A stretch of DNA of 44,505 nucleotides from PBB1 sp031380885 (lineage in GTDB: Bacteria; Pseudomonadota; Gammaproteobacteria; Burkholderiales; Burkholderiaceae_C), in contig JANMXL010000100.1 of the NCBI GenBank assembly GCA_031380885.1, forward strand, positions 1 through 44,505, read 5' to 3'. Of the stretch, positions 34,279-42,042 are shown in pieces. A model generated the notes under the pieces. The model searched no databases. It saw only the letters and a program-made list of their open reading frames with translations, and had not been told where the DNA came from. Numbering within the stretch: the stretch's first letter is position 1; each line of letters opens with the position of its first letter. A program made the translations under genes and the position numbers.

Positions 34279-35991
34279 ATGTACACCTACACCGACCCAG
34301 ACCGCCAATTCGTCCGCGCCCGCGCGGCGCAGTACCGCGACCAGCTCACGCGCCACCTCATCGGCGAACTGCCAGACGAAGAGTTCCGGCCGCTGCGGCT
34401 GCAGAACGGCTGGTACGTGCAGCGCCACGCACCGATGCTGCGCGTGGCCGTGCCCTACGGCGAGCTGAGCAGCCGCCAGCTGCGTCAACTCGGCCGCATC
34501 GCACGCGAGTTCGACCTGCAGGACGCCGGCACGGCCAGCGAGCGCGGTGGCTTCGGCCACTTCACGACGCGCCAGAACCTGCAGTTCAACTGGATCCCGC
34601 TCGAGCGCAGCGCCGATGTCATGGAGATGCTGGCCGACGTCGACATGCACGGCATCCAGACCAGCGGCAACTGCATCCGCAACATCACCACCGACGCCCT
34701 GGCCGGCATCGCAGCCGACGAGGACGTGGAACCACGCCCCTACTGCGAAATCCTGCGCCAGTGGAGCACGCTGCATCCCGAGTTCGCCTTCCTGCCGCGC
34801 AAGTTCAAGATCGCCGTGACGGGCGCGCGCGAAGACCGCGCGGCCACCGACTGGCACGATATCGGCCTGACCCTGCGCCGCAACGCGGCCGGCGAGGTCG
34901 GCTTTCGCGTTGCCGTCGGTGGCGGCATGGGCCGCACGCCCGTCATCGCCACCGAGTTCAACACCTTCGTGCCCTGGCAGCAGATCCTCGTCTACATCGA
35001 AGCCGTGGTCCGCGTCTACAACCTCTACGGCCGCCGCGACAACCTCTACAAGGCGCGCATCAAGATCCTGGTCAAGACCGAAGGCGCGCGCTTCGTCGAT
35101 GCCGTCAACGCCGAGTTCCAGGCTCTGCTGGCCGAACCGGCCACGCCCCTCATCCCGCAAGCGGAGCTGACGCGGGTGCTGGCCAGCTTCCCGCTGCCGC
35201 CGGCCCTGCCGCTGCTCGAGCCCGCGCCGGGCACGGCAGCACCGCTGCCGGCCTACACGCGCTGGCTGCAGCGCAACGTGCAGGCCCACCGCGTGAGCGG
35301 CTACAGCGCCGTGACGCTGTCGCTCAAGCGCGCCGGGCTGCCGCCGGGCGACGTCACGGCCGACCAGATGGACGGCGCCGCCGCGCTGGCCGACCGCTTT
35401 TCGCTCGGCGAGCTGCGCGTCACGCACGACCAGAACCTGCTGCTGCCCTGGGTGCGCGCGAGCGAGCTGCGGGCACTCTGGCTGGCGGCGCGCGAAGCGG
35501 GCTTCGCGACCCCCAACATCGGCCTGCTGACCGACATGATCGCCTGCCCCGGCGGCGACTTGTGCGCGCTGGCCAACGCGCGCTCGATCCCGATCGCCGC
35601 GGCCATCACCGAGCGCTTTGCCGACCTCGACGAGCTGCACGACATCGGCGACATCGATCTGCACATCAGCGGCTGCATCAACAGTTGCGGCCACCACCAC
35701 AGCGGCCACATCGGCATCCTGGGCGTCGACAAGGACGGCAGCGAGTGGTACCAGGTCACGGTGGCCGGCGCCGACGGCAGCACGCTGAGTGGCCCGGCGC
35801 TGGCCGGCAAGGTCATCGGTCCCTCGTTTGCGGCCGACGAAGTGCCCGATGTGATCGAGGCCGTGATCGCCACCTACCTGCGTGAGCGCCAGGGCCCCGA
35901 GCGCTTCATCCACACCGCGCGGCGGCTCGGGCCGCTGCCCTTCCGCCACGCTGCCGATACCGTGCGCCGCAGCACGGCCGTGCACGGTTGA
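34279..35991 (+). CDS. cysI: Assimilatory sulfite reductase hemoprotein
   Basis: A 570-residue siroheme/[4Fe-4S] enzyme reducing sulfite to sulfide with six electrons. The iron-sulfur/siroheme ligands are C423-x5-C429 (CPGGDLC) and C466-x3-C470 (CINSC). N-terminal half motifs include HFTTRQNLQFNW and SGNCIRNI. No flavoprotein subunit (CysJ) is encoded nearby, so electrons probably come from ferredoxin; fdxA and fpr lie at the end of this cluster. The start at 34279 gives the expected N-terminus; the open frame runs further upstream only inside the exporter gene. A nitrite reductase is less likely given the sulfate genes around it. Confidence 0.93.
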   Translation: MYTYTDPDRQFVRARAAQYRDQLTRHLIGELPDEEFRPLRLQNGWYVQRHAPMLRVAVPYGELSSRQLRQLGRIAREFDLQDAGTASERGGFGHFTTRQNLQFNWIPLERSADVMEMLADVDMHGIQTSGNCIRNITTDALAGIAADEDVEPRPYCEILRQWSTLHPEFAFLPRKFKIAVTGAREDRAATDWHDIGLTLRRNAAGEVGFRVAVGGGMGRTPVIATEFNTFVPWQQILVYIEAVVRVYNLYGRRDNLYKARIKILVKTEGARFVDAVNAEFQALLAEPATPLIPQAELTRVLASFPLPPALPLLEPAPGTAAPLPAYTRWLQRNVQAHRVSGYSAVTLSLKRAGLPPGDVTADQMDGAAALADRFSLGELRVTHDQNLLLPWVRASELRALWLAAREAGFATPNIGLLTDMIACPGGDLCALANARSIPIAAAITERFADLDELHDIGDIDLHISGCINSCGHHHSGHIGILGVDKDGSEWYQVTVAGADGSTLSGPALAGKVIGPSFAADEVPDVIEAVIATYLRERQGPERFIHTARRLGPLPFRHAADTVRRSTAVHG

Positions 35992-36005
35992 TTGAGGAGT
36001 CCCCC

Positions 36006-36377
36006 ATGCAATTCATCGATCCCCTGGCCGACGCCCAGGCCGGCGCCCTGGTGCTGGACAACACCGAAGACGTGCTGCAGCGCGCCGCCGACATCGGCAG
36101 TCACACCGCCGTGGTGCTGCAGTTCCCGAAGTGGACCGACGGCCGCGCCTACTCGCAGGCCGTGCTGCTGCGCGGCCGGCTGCGCTTTGCCGGCGAGATC
36201 CGCGCCACCGGCCAGGTGCTGGCCGACATGCTGCCGCTGCTGCAGCGCTGCGGCTTCGACGCGGTGCAACTGCGCGCCGACCAGAAGCTCGAATCGGCGC
36301 AGCGTGCGCTGGGCTACTTCGGCAATCACTACCAGACCGTGCCGCCGGAGCGCACCAAGCCGGCGCTGCCGCGATGA
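36006..36377 (+). CDS. DUF934 protein of sulfur assimilation clusters
   Basis: A 123-residue protein of the DUF934 family, regularly found between cysI and cysH in proteobacteria. Typical features are LQFPKWTDGRAYSQAVLLR and GFDAVQLRADQ. Its biochemical role is not established; a part in sulfite reductase function or sulfite handling is suspected. The start at 36006 has GAGGAG 6 bases upstream. Its stop overlaps the cysH start (ATGA). Confidence 0.9.
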   Translation: MQFIDPLADAQAGALVLDNTEDVLQRAADIGSHTAVVLQFPKWTDGRAYSQAVLLRGRLRFAGEIRATGQVLADMLPLLQRCGFDAVQLRADQKLESAQRALGYFGNHYQTVPPERTKPALPR

Positions 36378-37108
36378 CACGCGCCATCGAGTTGCACGCC
36401 CGCGCCACGCCTGGCTTCGAGCAGCGCCTGGCGCAGACCGTCCTGCGCCTGCAGCAAGCCGCGGCGCAGCACGCCGGCCGCATCGTGCAGACCACCAGCC
36501 TGGGCGCTGAGGACATGGTGCTCACCGACCTCATCGCGCGTCACCGCATCGCCATCGAACTGGCCACGCTGGACACCGGCCGGCTGCATGCGCAGACGCT
36601 GGCTCTCATCCCGGCCATCGAGGCGCGCTACGGCCTGCGCGTCGAACGCTGGCAGCCGCAGGCCGAGCAGGCCATGCAGTTCGTGCGCAGCCACGGCGAG
36701 CTCGCCATGCGGCAGAGCGTGGACCTGCGCCAGGCCTGCTGCGCGCTGCGCAAGCTCGAGCCGCTGTCGCGCCTGCTGGCTGGCCGCAGTGCCTGGGTCA
36801 CCGGCCTGCGGCGCGAGCAATCGGGCGCCCGCGCCGAGGTGCCTTTCGAGGATGCCGGCGACGCGTCGCGCATCAAGTTCAACCCGCTGGCCGACTGGAG
36901 CTGGCACGACGTGTGGCACTACATCGCCAGCTTCGACGTGCCCTACAACGCGCTGCACGACGAGTTCTTCCCCAGCATCGGCTGCGAGCCCTGCACGCGC
37001 GCCGTGGCGCTGGGCGAGGACTTTCGCGCCGGACGCTGGTGGTGGGAACAGGCCTCGGCCAAGGAATGCGGACTGCATGTCGCCCCCTCACCGGAAACAT
37101 CGTCATGA
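36374..37108 (+). CDS. cysH: Adenylyl-sulfate (APS) reductase
   Basis: A 244-residue thioredoxin-dependent reductase that makes sulfite from APS. It has the [4Fe-4S] cysteines CC at 122-123 and C204/C207 (GCEPC), plus the catalytic ECGLH with C232. The four iron-sulfur cysteines identify the APS-using, not the PAPS-using, type. This agrees with the absence of a cysC kinase in the cluster. The PP-loop-related SLGAEDMVL is at residues 42-50. It is coupled by 4-base overlaps to both neighbours. Confidence 0.94.
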   Translation: MTRAIELHARATPGFEQRLAQTVLRLQQAAAQHAGRIVQTTSLGAEDMVLTDLIARHRIAIELATLDTGRLHAQTLALIPAIEARYGLRVERWQPQAEQAMQFVRSHGELAMRQSVDLRQACCALRKLEPLSRLLAGRSAWVTGLRREQSGARAEVPFEDAGDASRIKFNPLADWSWHDVWHYIASFDVPYNALHDEFFPSIGCEPCTRAVALGEDFRAGRWWWEQASAKECGLHVAPSPETSS

Positions 37109-38064
37109 ACGCCCCGACCCCGATCGAACACCTGCTGCCCGGCCTCGACCACCAGCACCTCGATGCGCTTGAAGAAGAAGCCATCTTCATCCTGCGCGAA
37201 GTGGCCGCGGCCTTCGAGCGCCCGGCCCTGCTGTTCTCGGGCGGCAAGGATTCCTGCGTCGTGCTGCGGCTGGCCGAGAAGGCCTTCAAGAATCACGTCG
37301 CCGGCCATGACTTCAGCGGCAAGCTGCCCTTCCCGCTGCTGCACGTGGACACCGGGCACAACTTCCCCGAAGTCATCGAGTTCCGTGACCGTCGCGTCGC
37401 CGAAATGGGCGAGCGCCTGGTGGTGGGCAGCGTCGAAGACGCGATCCAGCGCGGCACGGTAAGACTGGCCCACGCGCTGGAATCGCGCAACGGCCACCAG
37501 ACCGTGGCGCTGCTCGAGGCCATCGAGACGCATCGCTTCGATTGCCTGATCGGCGGCGCGCGGCGCGACGAGGAGAAGGCACGCGCCAAGGAGCGCATCT
37601 TCAGCCACCGCGACAGCTTCGGCCAGTGGCAACCCAAGGAGCAGCGGCCCGAACTGTGGACGCTGTTCAACACGCGCATCCGGCCGGGCGAGCACTTCCG
37701 CGCCTTCCCGATCAGCAACTGGACCGAGCTCGACGTGTGGCTGTACCTGGCGCGCGAACGCATCCCCCTGCCGGGCCTGTATTACAGCCACGAGCGCGAG
37801 GTGGTGCGCAAGAAAGGCCTGCTGGTGCCGGTGACGGCCGTCACGCCGCCCGAGCCGGGTGACGTGGTGCAGACGCTGCCCGTGCGCTTCAGGACCGTCG
37901 GCGACATGACCTGCACCTGCCCGGTGGAAAGCGACGCCGCCACCGCCAGCGACATCGTCGTCGAGACGCTCAGCGTCACGGTCAGCGAGAGAGGCGCCAC
38001 GCGCATGGATGACCGCACCTCGGATTCCTCGATGGAGCGGCGCAAGAAAGAGGGTTACTTTTGA
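37105..38064 (+). CDS. cysD: Sulfate adenylyltransferase subunit 2
   Basis: A 319-residue subunit that forms APS from ATP and sulfate. The PP-loop SGGKDS is at residues 45-50, followed by HVDTGHNFPEVIEFRD and GGARRDEEKARAKERI, both typical of CysD. It ends MERRKKEGYF, the usual CysD C-terminus. It overlaps cysH by 4 bases and cysN at its stop. Confidence 0.96.
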   Translation: MNAPTPIEHLLPGLDHQHLDALEEEAIFILREVAAAFERPALLFSGGKDSCVVLRLAEKAFKNHVAGHDFSGKLPFPLLHVDTGHNFPEVIEFRDRRVAEMGERLVVGSVEDAIQRGTVRLAHALESRNGHQTVALLEAIETHRFDCLIGGARRDEEKARAKERIFSHRDSFGQWQPKEQRPELWTLFNTRIRPGEHFRAFPISNWTELDVWLYLARERIPLPGLYYSHEREVVRKKGLLVPVTAVTPPEPGDVVQTLPVRFRTVGDMTCTCPVESDAATASDIVVETLSVTVSERGATRMDDRTSDSSMERRKKEGYF

Positions 38065-39446
38065 TTTCTGCCGTGAACCACCTCATCAAGCCGATCGTCA
38101 AGCCGGTCGTCAAGCCGGTCCTGACCGCCGCCAGCGCAGCGCAGCCGCTGCAACACAAGGCGCTGCAACACAAGGCGCTGCGATTCCTCACCGCCGGCAG
38201 TGTCGACGACGGCAAGAGCACGCTCATCGGGCGCCTGCTCTATGACAGCCGCGCCATCCTGGCCGACCAACTCGACCACCTGCACGCGCACGCTGCCGGA
38301 CAGCCCATCGACCTGAGCCTGCTCACCGACGGCCTGGAGGCCGAACGCGAACAGGGCATCACCATTGACGTGGCCTACCGCTACTTCGCCACGCCCCGGC
38401 GCAAGTTCATCATTGCCGACGCCCCGGGCCACGAGCAGTACACGCGCAACATGGTCACGGCGGCCGCCGGCAGCGACGCCGCGGTGGTGCTGGTCGACAT
38501 CACCAAGATCGACTGGACCAAGCAGCCCGTGGCCCTGCTGCCGCAAACCCGCCGCCACGCGCTGCTGGCGCAACTGCTGCGGGTGCCCAGCATCGTGTTC
38601 GCGGTCAACAAGCTCGACGCGGTGGCCGACCCGGGTGCAGCCTTTGCCGCCGTGGCGCGGGCGTTGCAACGCTTTGCCGACGAGGCCGGCCTGGCCCACG
38701 CCGGCATCGTGCCGGTCTCGGCCTTGCGCGGCGACAACGTGACCGTGCCGCTCGACGTGCCGTGGTATGCCGGGCCGACGCTGCTCGAGTTGCTCGAAGG
38801 CCTGCCCACGGCACAGGACGCCACGGCCGGGCCCTTCAGCCTGCCGGTGCAATACGTCGCCCGCCCAGGCGGCGACGCGACCCAGGGCACGGGCGACCAG
38901 CCGCGCGTGCTGTGGGGCCGCATCGCCCAAGGCAGCCTGCGTGTGGGCGACGCGGTGCAGGTCTTTCCGAGCGGCGAGCGAGCCCAGGTGGCGGCACTGC
39001 GCCGCGCGGGCACGGTCGTGACGCGCGCGCAGGCCGGCGAATCGGCGGGCGTGGTGCTCGACCGTCAGCTCGACGTGTCGCGCGGCGATTGGCTGGCCGC
39101 GCCGGGTCAGTTGCGGATGGTGCACCGCTTTGCCGCCACACTCGCCTGGCTCGACACCGAAGCCGCGGCACCGGGTCGCAAGTACTGGGTCCGCCACGGC
39201 AACCGCTGGGTGCAGGCGCGCCTGGCGCAATTGCGCCACCGGCTCGACATCCACACCCTGCAGCCGCTGCCAGCCGAGCGGCTGGAGGTCAACGAGATCG
39301 GCGAGGTGGTGTTCGAACTGCAGCAGCCGCTGCCGCTATCGACCTTTGCCGCCAACCGAGTCGGCGGTGCATTGATCGTCGTCGACCCGGCCACTCACCG
39401 CACCAGCGGCGCCTTGCTGGTCACTCAGACCGAGGTGCCGGCATGA
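38061..39446 (+). CDS. cysN: Sulfate adenylyltransferase subunit 1 (GTPase)
   Basis: A 461-residue elongation-factor-like GTPase that drives APS formation by CysD. G1 motif GSVDDGKS is at 46-53, G3 is DAPGHEQYTRNM, and G4 is NKLD. The C-terminal beta-barrel domains are present. There is no fused CysC kinase domain, in line with APS reduction by CysH. The start is TTG at 38061: AAGAGGG lies 6 bases upstream and the codon overlaps the cysD stop. A GTG at 38073 is the alternative. The first 40 residues contain short tandem repeats (see repeat entries). Confidence 0.93.
   Translation: MISAVNHLIKPIVKPVVKPVLTAASAAQPLQHKALQHKALRFLTAGSVDDGKSTLIGRLLYDSRAILADQLDHLHAHAAGQPIDLSLLTDGLEAEREQGITIDVAYRYFATPRRKFIIADAPGHEQYTRNMVTAAAGSDAAVVLVDITKIDWTKQPVALLPQTRRHALLAQLLRVPSIVFAVNKLDAVADPGAAFAAVARALQRFADEAGLAHAGIVPVSALRGDNVTVPLDVPWYAGPTLLELLEGLPTAQDATAGPFSLPVQYVARPGGDATQGTGDQPRVLWGRIAQGSLRVGDAVQVFPSGERAQVAALRRAGTVVTRAQAGESAGVVLDRQLDVSRGDWLAAPGQLRMVHRFAATLAWLDTEAAAPGRKYWVRHGNRWVQARLAQLRHRLDIHTLQPLPAERLEVNEIGEVVFELQQPLPLSTFAANRVGGALIVVDPATHRTSGALLVTQTEVPA
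38088..38123 (+). repeat. Three 12-bp tandem repeats in the cysN leader
   Basis: Units AAGCCGATCGTC, AAGCCGGTCGTC and AAGCCGGTCCTG encode KPIV, KPVV and KPVL. Only 1-2 changes separate neighbouring units. Confidence 0.85.
38148..38177 (+). repeat. Perfect 15-bp tandem duplication in cysN
   Basis: CTGCAACACAAGGCG occurs twice in a row, encoding LQHKA twice just before the GTPase domain. Confidence 0.95.
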
Positions 39447-40213
39447 GCGGTGGCACCCACGGCCGCGTCATCTTCATTGGCGCCGGGCCCGGCGCCGCCG
39501 ACCTCATCACCGTGCGCGGTGCGCAGCGCCTGGCGCAGGCCGACGTGGTGCTGTTCGACGCCCTCACCGACCCCGCGCTGCGCGACCTGGCGCCGCAGGC
39601 GAGGTGGCTCGACGTGGGCAAGCGCGGCTTCTGCGACTCCACCGGCCAGGCCACCATCGACGCCCTGCTCGTGCGCATGGCGCGCCAGCACGCGGTGGTG
39701 GTGCGCCTGAAAGGCGGCGACCCCAGCATCTTCGGCCGCCTCGAAGAAGAACTGCTGGCCCTGGCCGCTGCCGGCATTGCTTGCGAAGTGGTGCCCGGCG
39801 TGACCGCCGCCATCGCGGCCGCGGCCGACACGCGCCGGCCGCTGACCCGCCGTGGCCACGGCCGCAGCGTGAGCCTGAGCACGGCGATGACGCAGCACGG
39901 TGAACTGACCGCAGGCCGCCATGCCGACACCGAGGTCTTCTACATGGCCGGCCGTCAGCTGGGCAAGCTCAGCCGCGCCTTGCGCGCTGCGGGCTGGCCT
40001 GCCGACACCCCGGTGTGCGCCGTGTCGCGCGCCGGCTGGCCCGACAGCGTGACCAGCGATCACGCGCTGGTGGACCTGGGTGCCGCCGCGGTATTGCACG
40101 CTGGCCGACCGACGGTGGTGACGGTGGGTGCCGGAGCCGCGGCTGTGGCAATCGCGCCAAAGACCCGGGCTTCTGATCCCACACCGGCCAGGCTGCGGGC
40201 CCTGGCAACGTAA
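39443..40213 (+). CDS. cobA: Uroporphyrinogen-III C-methyltransferase
   Basis: A 256-residue SAM-dependent enzyme forming precorrin-2, on the route to the siroheme of CysI. Motifs: N-terminal FIGAGPGAADLITVRG, VRLKGGDPSIFGR, and VPGVTAAIAAAA with RGHGRSVSLSTA. It is the stand-alone methyltransferase, without the CysG dehydrogenase/chelatase domain, which must be encoded elsewhere. It overlaps cysN by 4 bases, coupling cofactor supply to sulfite reductase expression. Confidence 0.95.
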   Translation: MSGGTHGRVIFIGAGPGAADLITVRGAQRLAQADVVLFDALTDPALRDLAPQARWLDVGKRGFCDSTGQATIDALLVRMARQHAVVVRLKGGDPSIFGRLEEELLALAAAGIACEVVPGVTAAIAAAADTRRPLTRRGHGRSVSLSTAMTQHGELTAGRHADTEVFYMAGRQLGKLSRALRAAGWPADTPVCAVSRAGWPDSVTSDHALVDLGAAAVLHAGRPTVVTVGAGAAAVAIAPKTRASDPTPARLRALAT

Positions 40214-40275
40214 AATGTAGGGTTGTTGCGGACGGCTGCCTGCCCCGCGGCCCCTCCTCCCCACCGAGCCAGTCC

Positions 40276-40599
40276 ATGACCCACGTAGTTCTCGAATCGT
40301 GCATTCGCTGCAAGTACACCGATTGCGTCGACGTCTGTCCCGTCGATTGCTTCCGCGAGGGGCCCAACATGCTGTTCATCGACCCCGATGAATGCATCGA
40401 CTGCGCGGTGTGCATCCCCGAGTGCCCGGTCAACGCCATCCTGCCCGAAGAAGACGTGCCCACCGATCAGCTGCAGTTCATCAAGATCAACGCCGATCTG
40501 TCGCGCAAGTGGCCCAGCATCACCAAGCGCAAGGCGCCGCCCCCTGACGCCGACGAGTGGAAAGACAAGCTCGGCAAGATCGACCAGTTGGTGCGCTGA
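40276..40599 (+). CDS. fdxA: 7Fe ferredoxin FdxA
   Basis: A 107-residue [3Fe-4S][4Fe-4S] ferredoxin. Cysteines at 9, 12, 17 and 21 (CIRCKYTDCVDVCP), then at 40, 43, 46 and 50 (CIDCAVCIPECP), plus the C-terminal extension usual in FdxA. It carries low-potential electrons. Between cobA and a ferredoxin-NADP reductase gene, it probably feeds sulfite reductase. A TAAAAT at about 40210 in the gap after cobA could be its own -10 box. Confidence 0.95.
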   Translation: MTHVVLESCIRCKYTDCVDVCPVDCFREGPNMLFIDPDECIDCAVCIPECPVNAILPEEDVPTDQLQFIKINADLSRKWPSITKRKAPPPDADEWKDKLGKIDQLVR

Positions 40600-40626
40600 G
40601 CGCGCCACGTGCAACCCGAACATCGC

Positions 40627-41739
40627 ATGAACGCAAACGCCAATCCGGCCGTCGCAGACACGGCCCGCCACCACGACGGCCCCGGTTCAGGGGCCATCGA
40701 AACCGATGCCGTCATCGTCGGTGCCGGCCCCGTGGGCCTGTTCCAGGTCTTCGAGCTGGGCCTGCTCGAGATCAAGTGCCACATCATCGATTCGCTGGCC
40801 TACCCCGGCGGCCAGTGCATCGAGCTCTACCCCGACAAGCCGATCTACGACATACCGGCCGTGCCGGTGTGCACCGGCAAGGAACTCACCGACAACCTGC
40901 TCAAGCAGATCGAGCCCTTCGGCGCCACCTTCCACCTCGGGCAAGAGGTCATGGTCGTGGACAAGCAGGCCGATGGCCGCTTTTTCGTCCAGACCTCCAA
41001 GGGCACCCGCTTCATCACCAAGACCCTCTTCATCGCCGGTGGCGTGGGCTCGTTCCAGCCGCGCACGCTCAAGGTCGACGGGCTCGAGAAGTTCGACGAC
41101 ACGCAGCTCTTCTACCGCGTGCGCAACCCGGCCGAGTTCGCAGGCAAGAACCTGGTCATCGTCGGTGGCGGTGATTCGGCGCTCGACTGGGCGCTGGACT
41201 TCGTGCAGGACGGCCCGCACAAGGCCGAGAGCGTGATCCTGGTCCACCGCCGCGACGGCTTCCGCGCCGCACCGGCCAACGTGGCCAAAATGAAGGCGCT
41301 GTGCGAAGCCTATGAGATGCAGTTCGTCGTCGGCCAGGTCACGGGCTTCGACGAGGACGATGGCCGACTCACGAGCCTCAAACTCGCCGGCGCCGACGGT
41401 GTCACGCGTGTCCTGCCGCTGGACGTGCTGCTGGTGTTCTTCGGCTTGAGCCCCAAGCTCGGCCCGATCGCCGAGTGGGGCCTGGGCATCGAACGCAAGC
41501 AGGTGCAGGTCGACACCGAGAAGTTCCAGACCAACATCCCGGGCATCTTTGCGGTCGGGGACATCAACATCTACCCTGGCAAGAAGAAGCTGATCCTGTC
41601 GGGCTTCCACGAGGCTGCATTGGCCGCATTCGGTGCCGCGCCGATCGTCTTCCCGGACAAGCGAATCCTTCTGCAGTACACCACCACGAGCCCCAGGTTG
41701 CACAAGGTGCTGGGCGTGGAGTCGCCGGTCTTCGACTGA
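40627..41739 (+). CDS. Ferredoxin--NADP+ reductase, thioredoxin-reductase-like type
   Basis: A 370-residue two-dinucleotide-domain flavoprotein. The FAD motif is VGAGPVGLFQVFELG, followed by YPGGQCIELYPDKP; the NADPH motif is VIVGGGDSALDWAL; the C-terminal FAD contact is GIFAVGDINIYPGKKKLI. A redox CxxC is absent, which separates this group from true thioredoxin reductases. It transfers electrons between NADPH and ferredoxin. The start is uncertain: ATG at 40627 was preferred, with GTG at 40609 possible, and neither has a strong ribosome site. It lies 27 bases after fdxA and ends the sulfur cluster. Confidence 0.9.
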   Translation: MNANANPAVADTARHHDGPGSGAIETDAVIVGAGPVGLFQVFELGLLEIKCHIIDSLAYPGGQCIELYPDKPIYDIPAVPVCTGKELTDNLLKQIEPFGATFHLGQEVMVVDKQADGRFFVQTSKGTRFITKTLFIAGGVGSFQPRTLKVDGLEKFDDTQLFYRVRNPAEFAGKNLVIVGGGDSALDWALDFVQDGPHKAESVILVHRRDGFRAAPANVAKMKALCEAYEMQFVVGQVTGFDEDDGRLTSLKLAGADGVTRVLPLDVLLVFFGLSPKLGPIAEWGLGIERKQVQVDTEKFQTNIPGIFAVGDINIYPGKKKLILSGFHEAALAAFGAAPIVFPDKRILLQYTTTSPRLHKVLGVESPVFD

Positions 41740-41774
41740 AGCTGGCCGCGCGGGCGCACCGCGCACGCGCCACG

Positions 41775-41801
41775 ACAGCCCGCCAACGTGCGGGCTGTTT
41801 T
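41775..41801 (+). terminator. Intrinsic terminator of the sulfur cluster
   Basis: ACAGCCCGC pairs with GCGGGCTGT around a 6-base loop, followed by a TTTTA tract. It closes the transcript before the riboswitch region. Confidence 0.88.
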
Positions 41802-41870
41802 ACTGCCGTCGACGCCATAACCACGCAGGCTCGTTGATAATCGCCATCGGCCTGGGTCTCGACCCAGACC

Positions 41871-41961
41871 ACTTCGCTAGGGGTGTTGGCACCGCCGCAA
41901 GACAGTGCCGACTGAGAAAGTCCCTTTGAACCTGATTGAGGTAATCCTCGCGCAGGGAAGC
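41871..41961 (+). ncRNA. TPP (THI-element) riboswitch
   Basis: All conserved THI-box blocks are present in order: AGGGGTG (41879-41885), a variable stem GGCACCG.../...GTGCCGA, CTGAGA (41912-41917), CCCTTTGAACCTGAT (41922-41936), GAGGTAATCCTCGCG and CAGGGAAG (41953-41960). The P1 stem closes as CTTC (41872-41875) with GAAG (41957-41960). The aptamer senses thiamine pyrophosphate and normally turns the downstream gene off when thiamine is plentiful. The downstream gene is a TonB-dependent receptor. A -10-like GATAAT at 41836-41841 may start the transcript. Confidence 0.95.
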
Positions 41962-42014
41962 TGTCTCCAGTTGGGGGCCCGCCATGGGCCCGTGTCTGTC
42001 CTGACTTGCCGACC

Positions 42015-42042
42015 TGCCATCTTCTGAAAGCTCAGGATGGCA
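42015..42042 (+). promoter_or_regulatory. Hairpin that sequesters the receptor start codon
   Basis: TGCCATC (42015-42021) pairs perfectly with GATGGCA (42036-42042), which contains the ATG at 42037. An inner CTGA/TCAG stem (42024-42027 with 42032-42035) extends it, with a two-base bulge. It is probably the translational expression platform of the TPP riboswitch. Confidence 0.65.

Noticed and set aside
33862..35985. A 707-codon minus-strand frame opposite cysI
   Set aside because: It is a shadow of cysI; the sense strand holds all the siroheme and iron-sulfur motifs.
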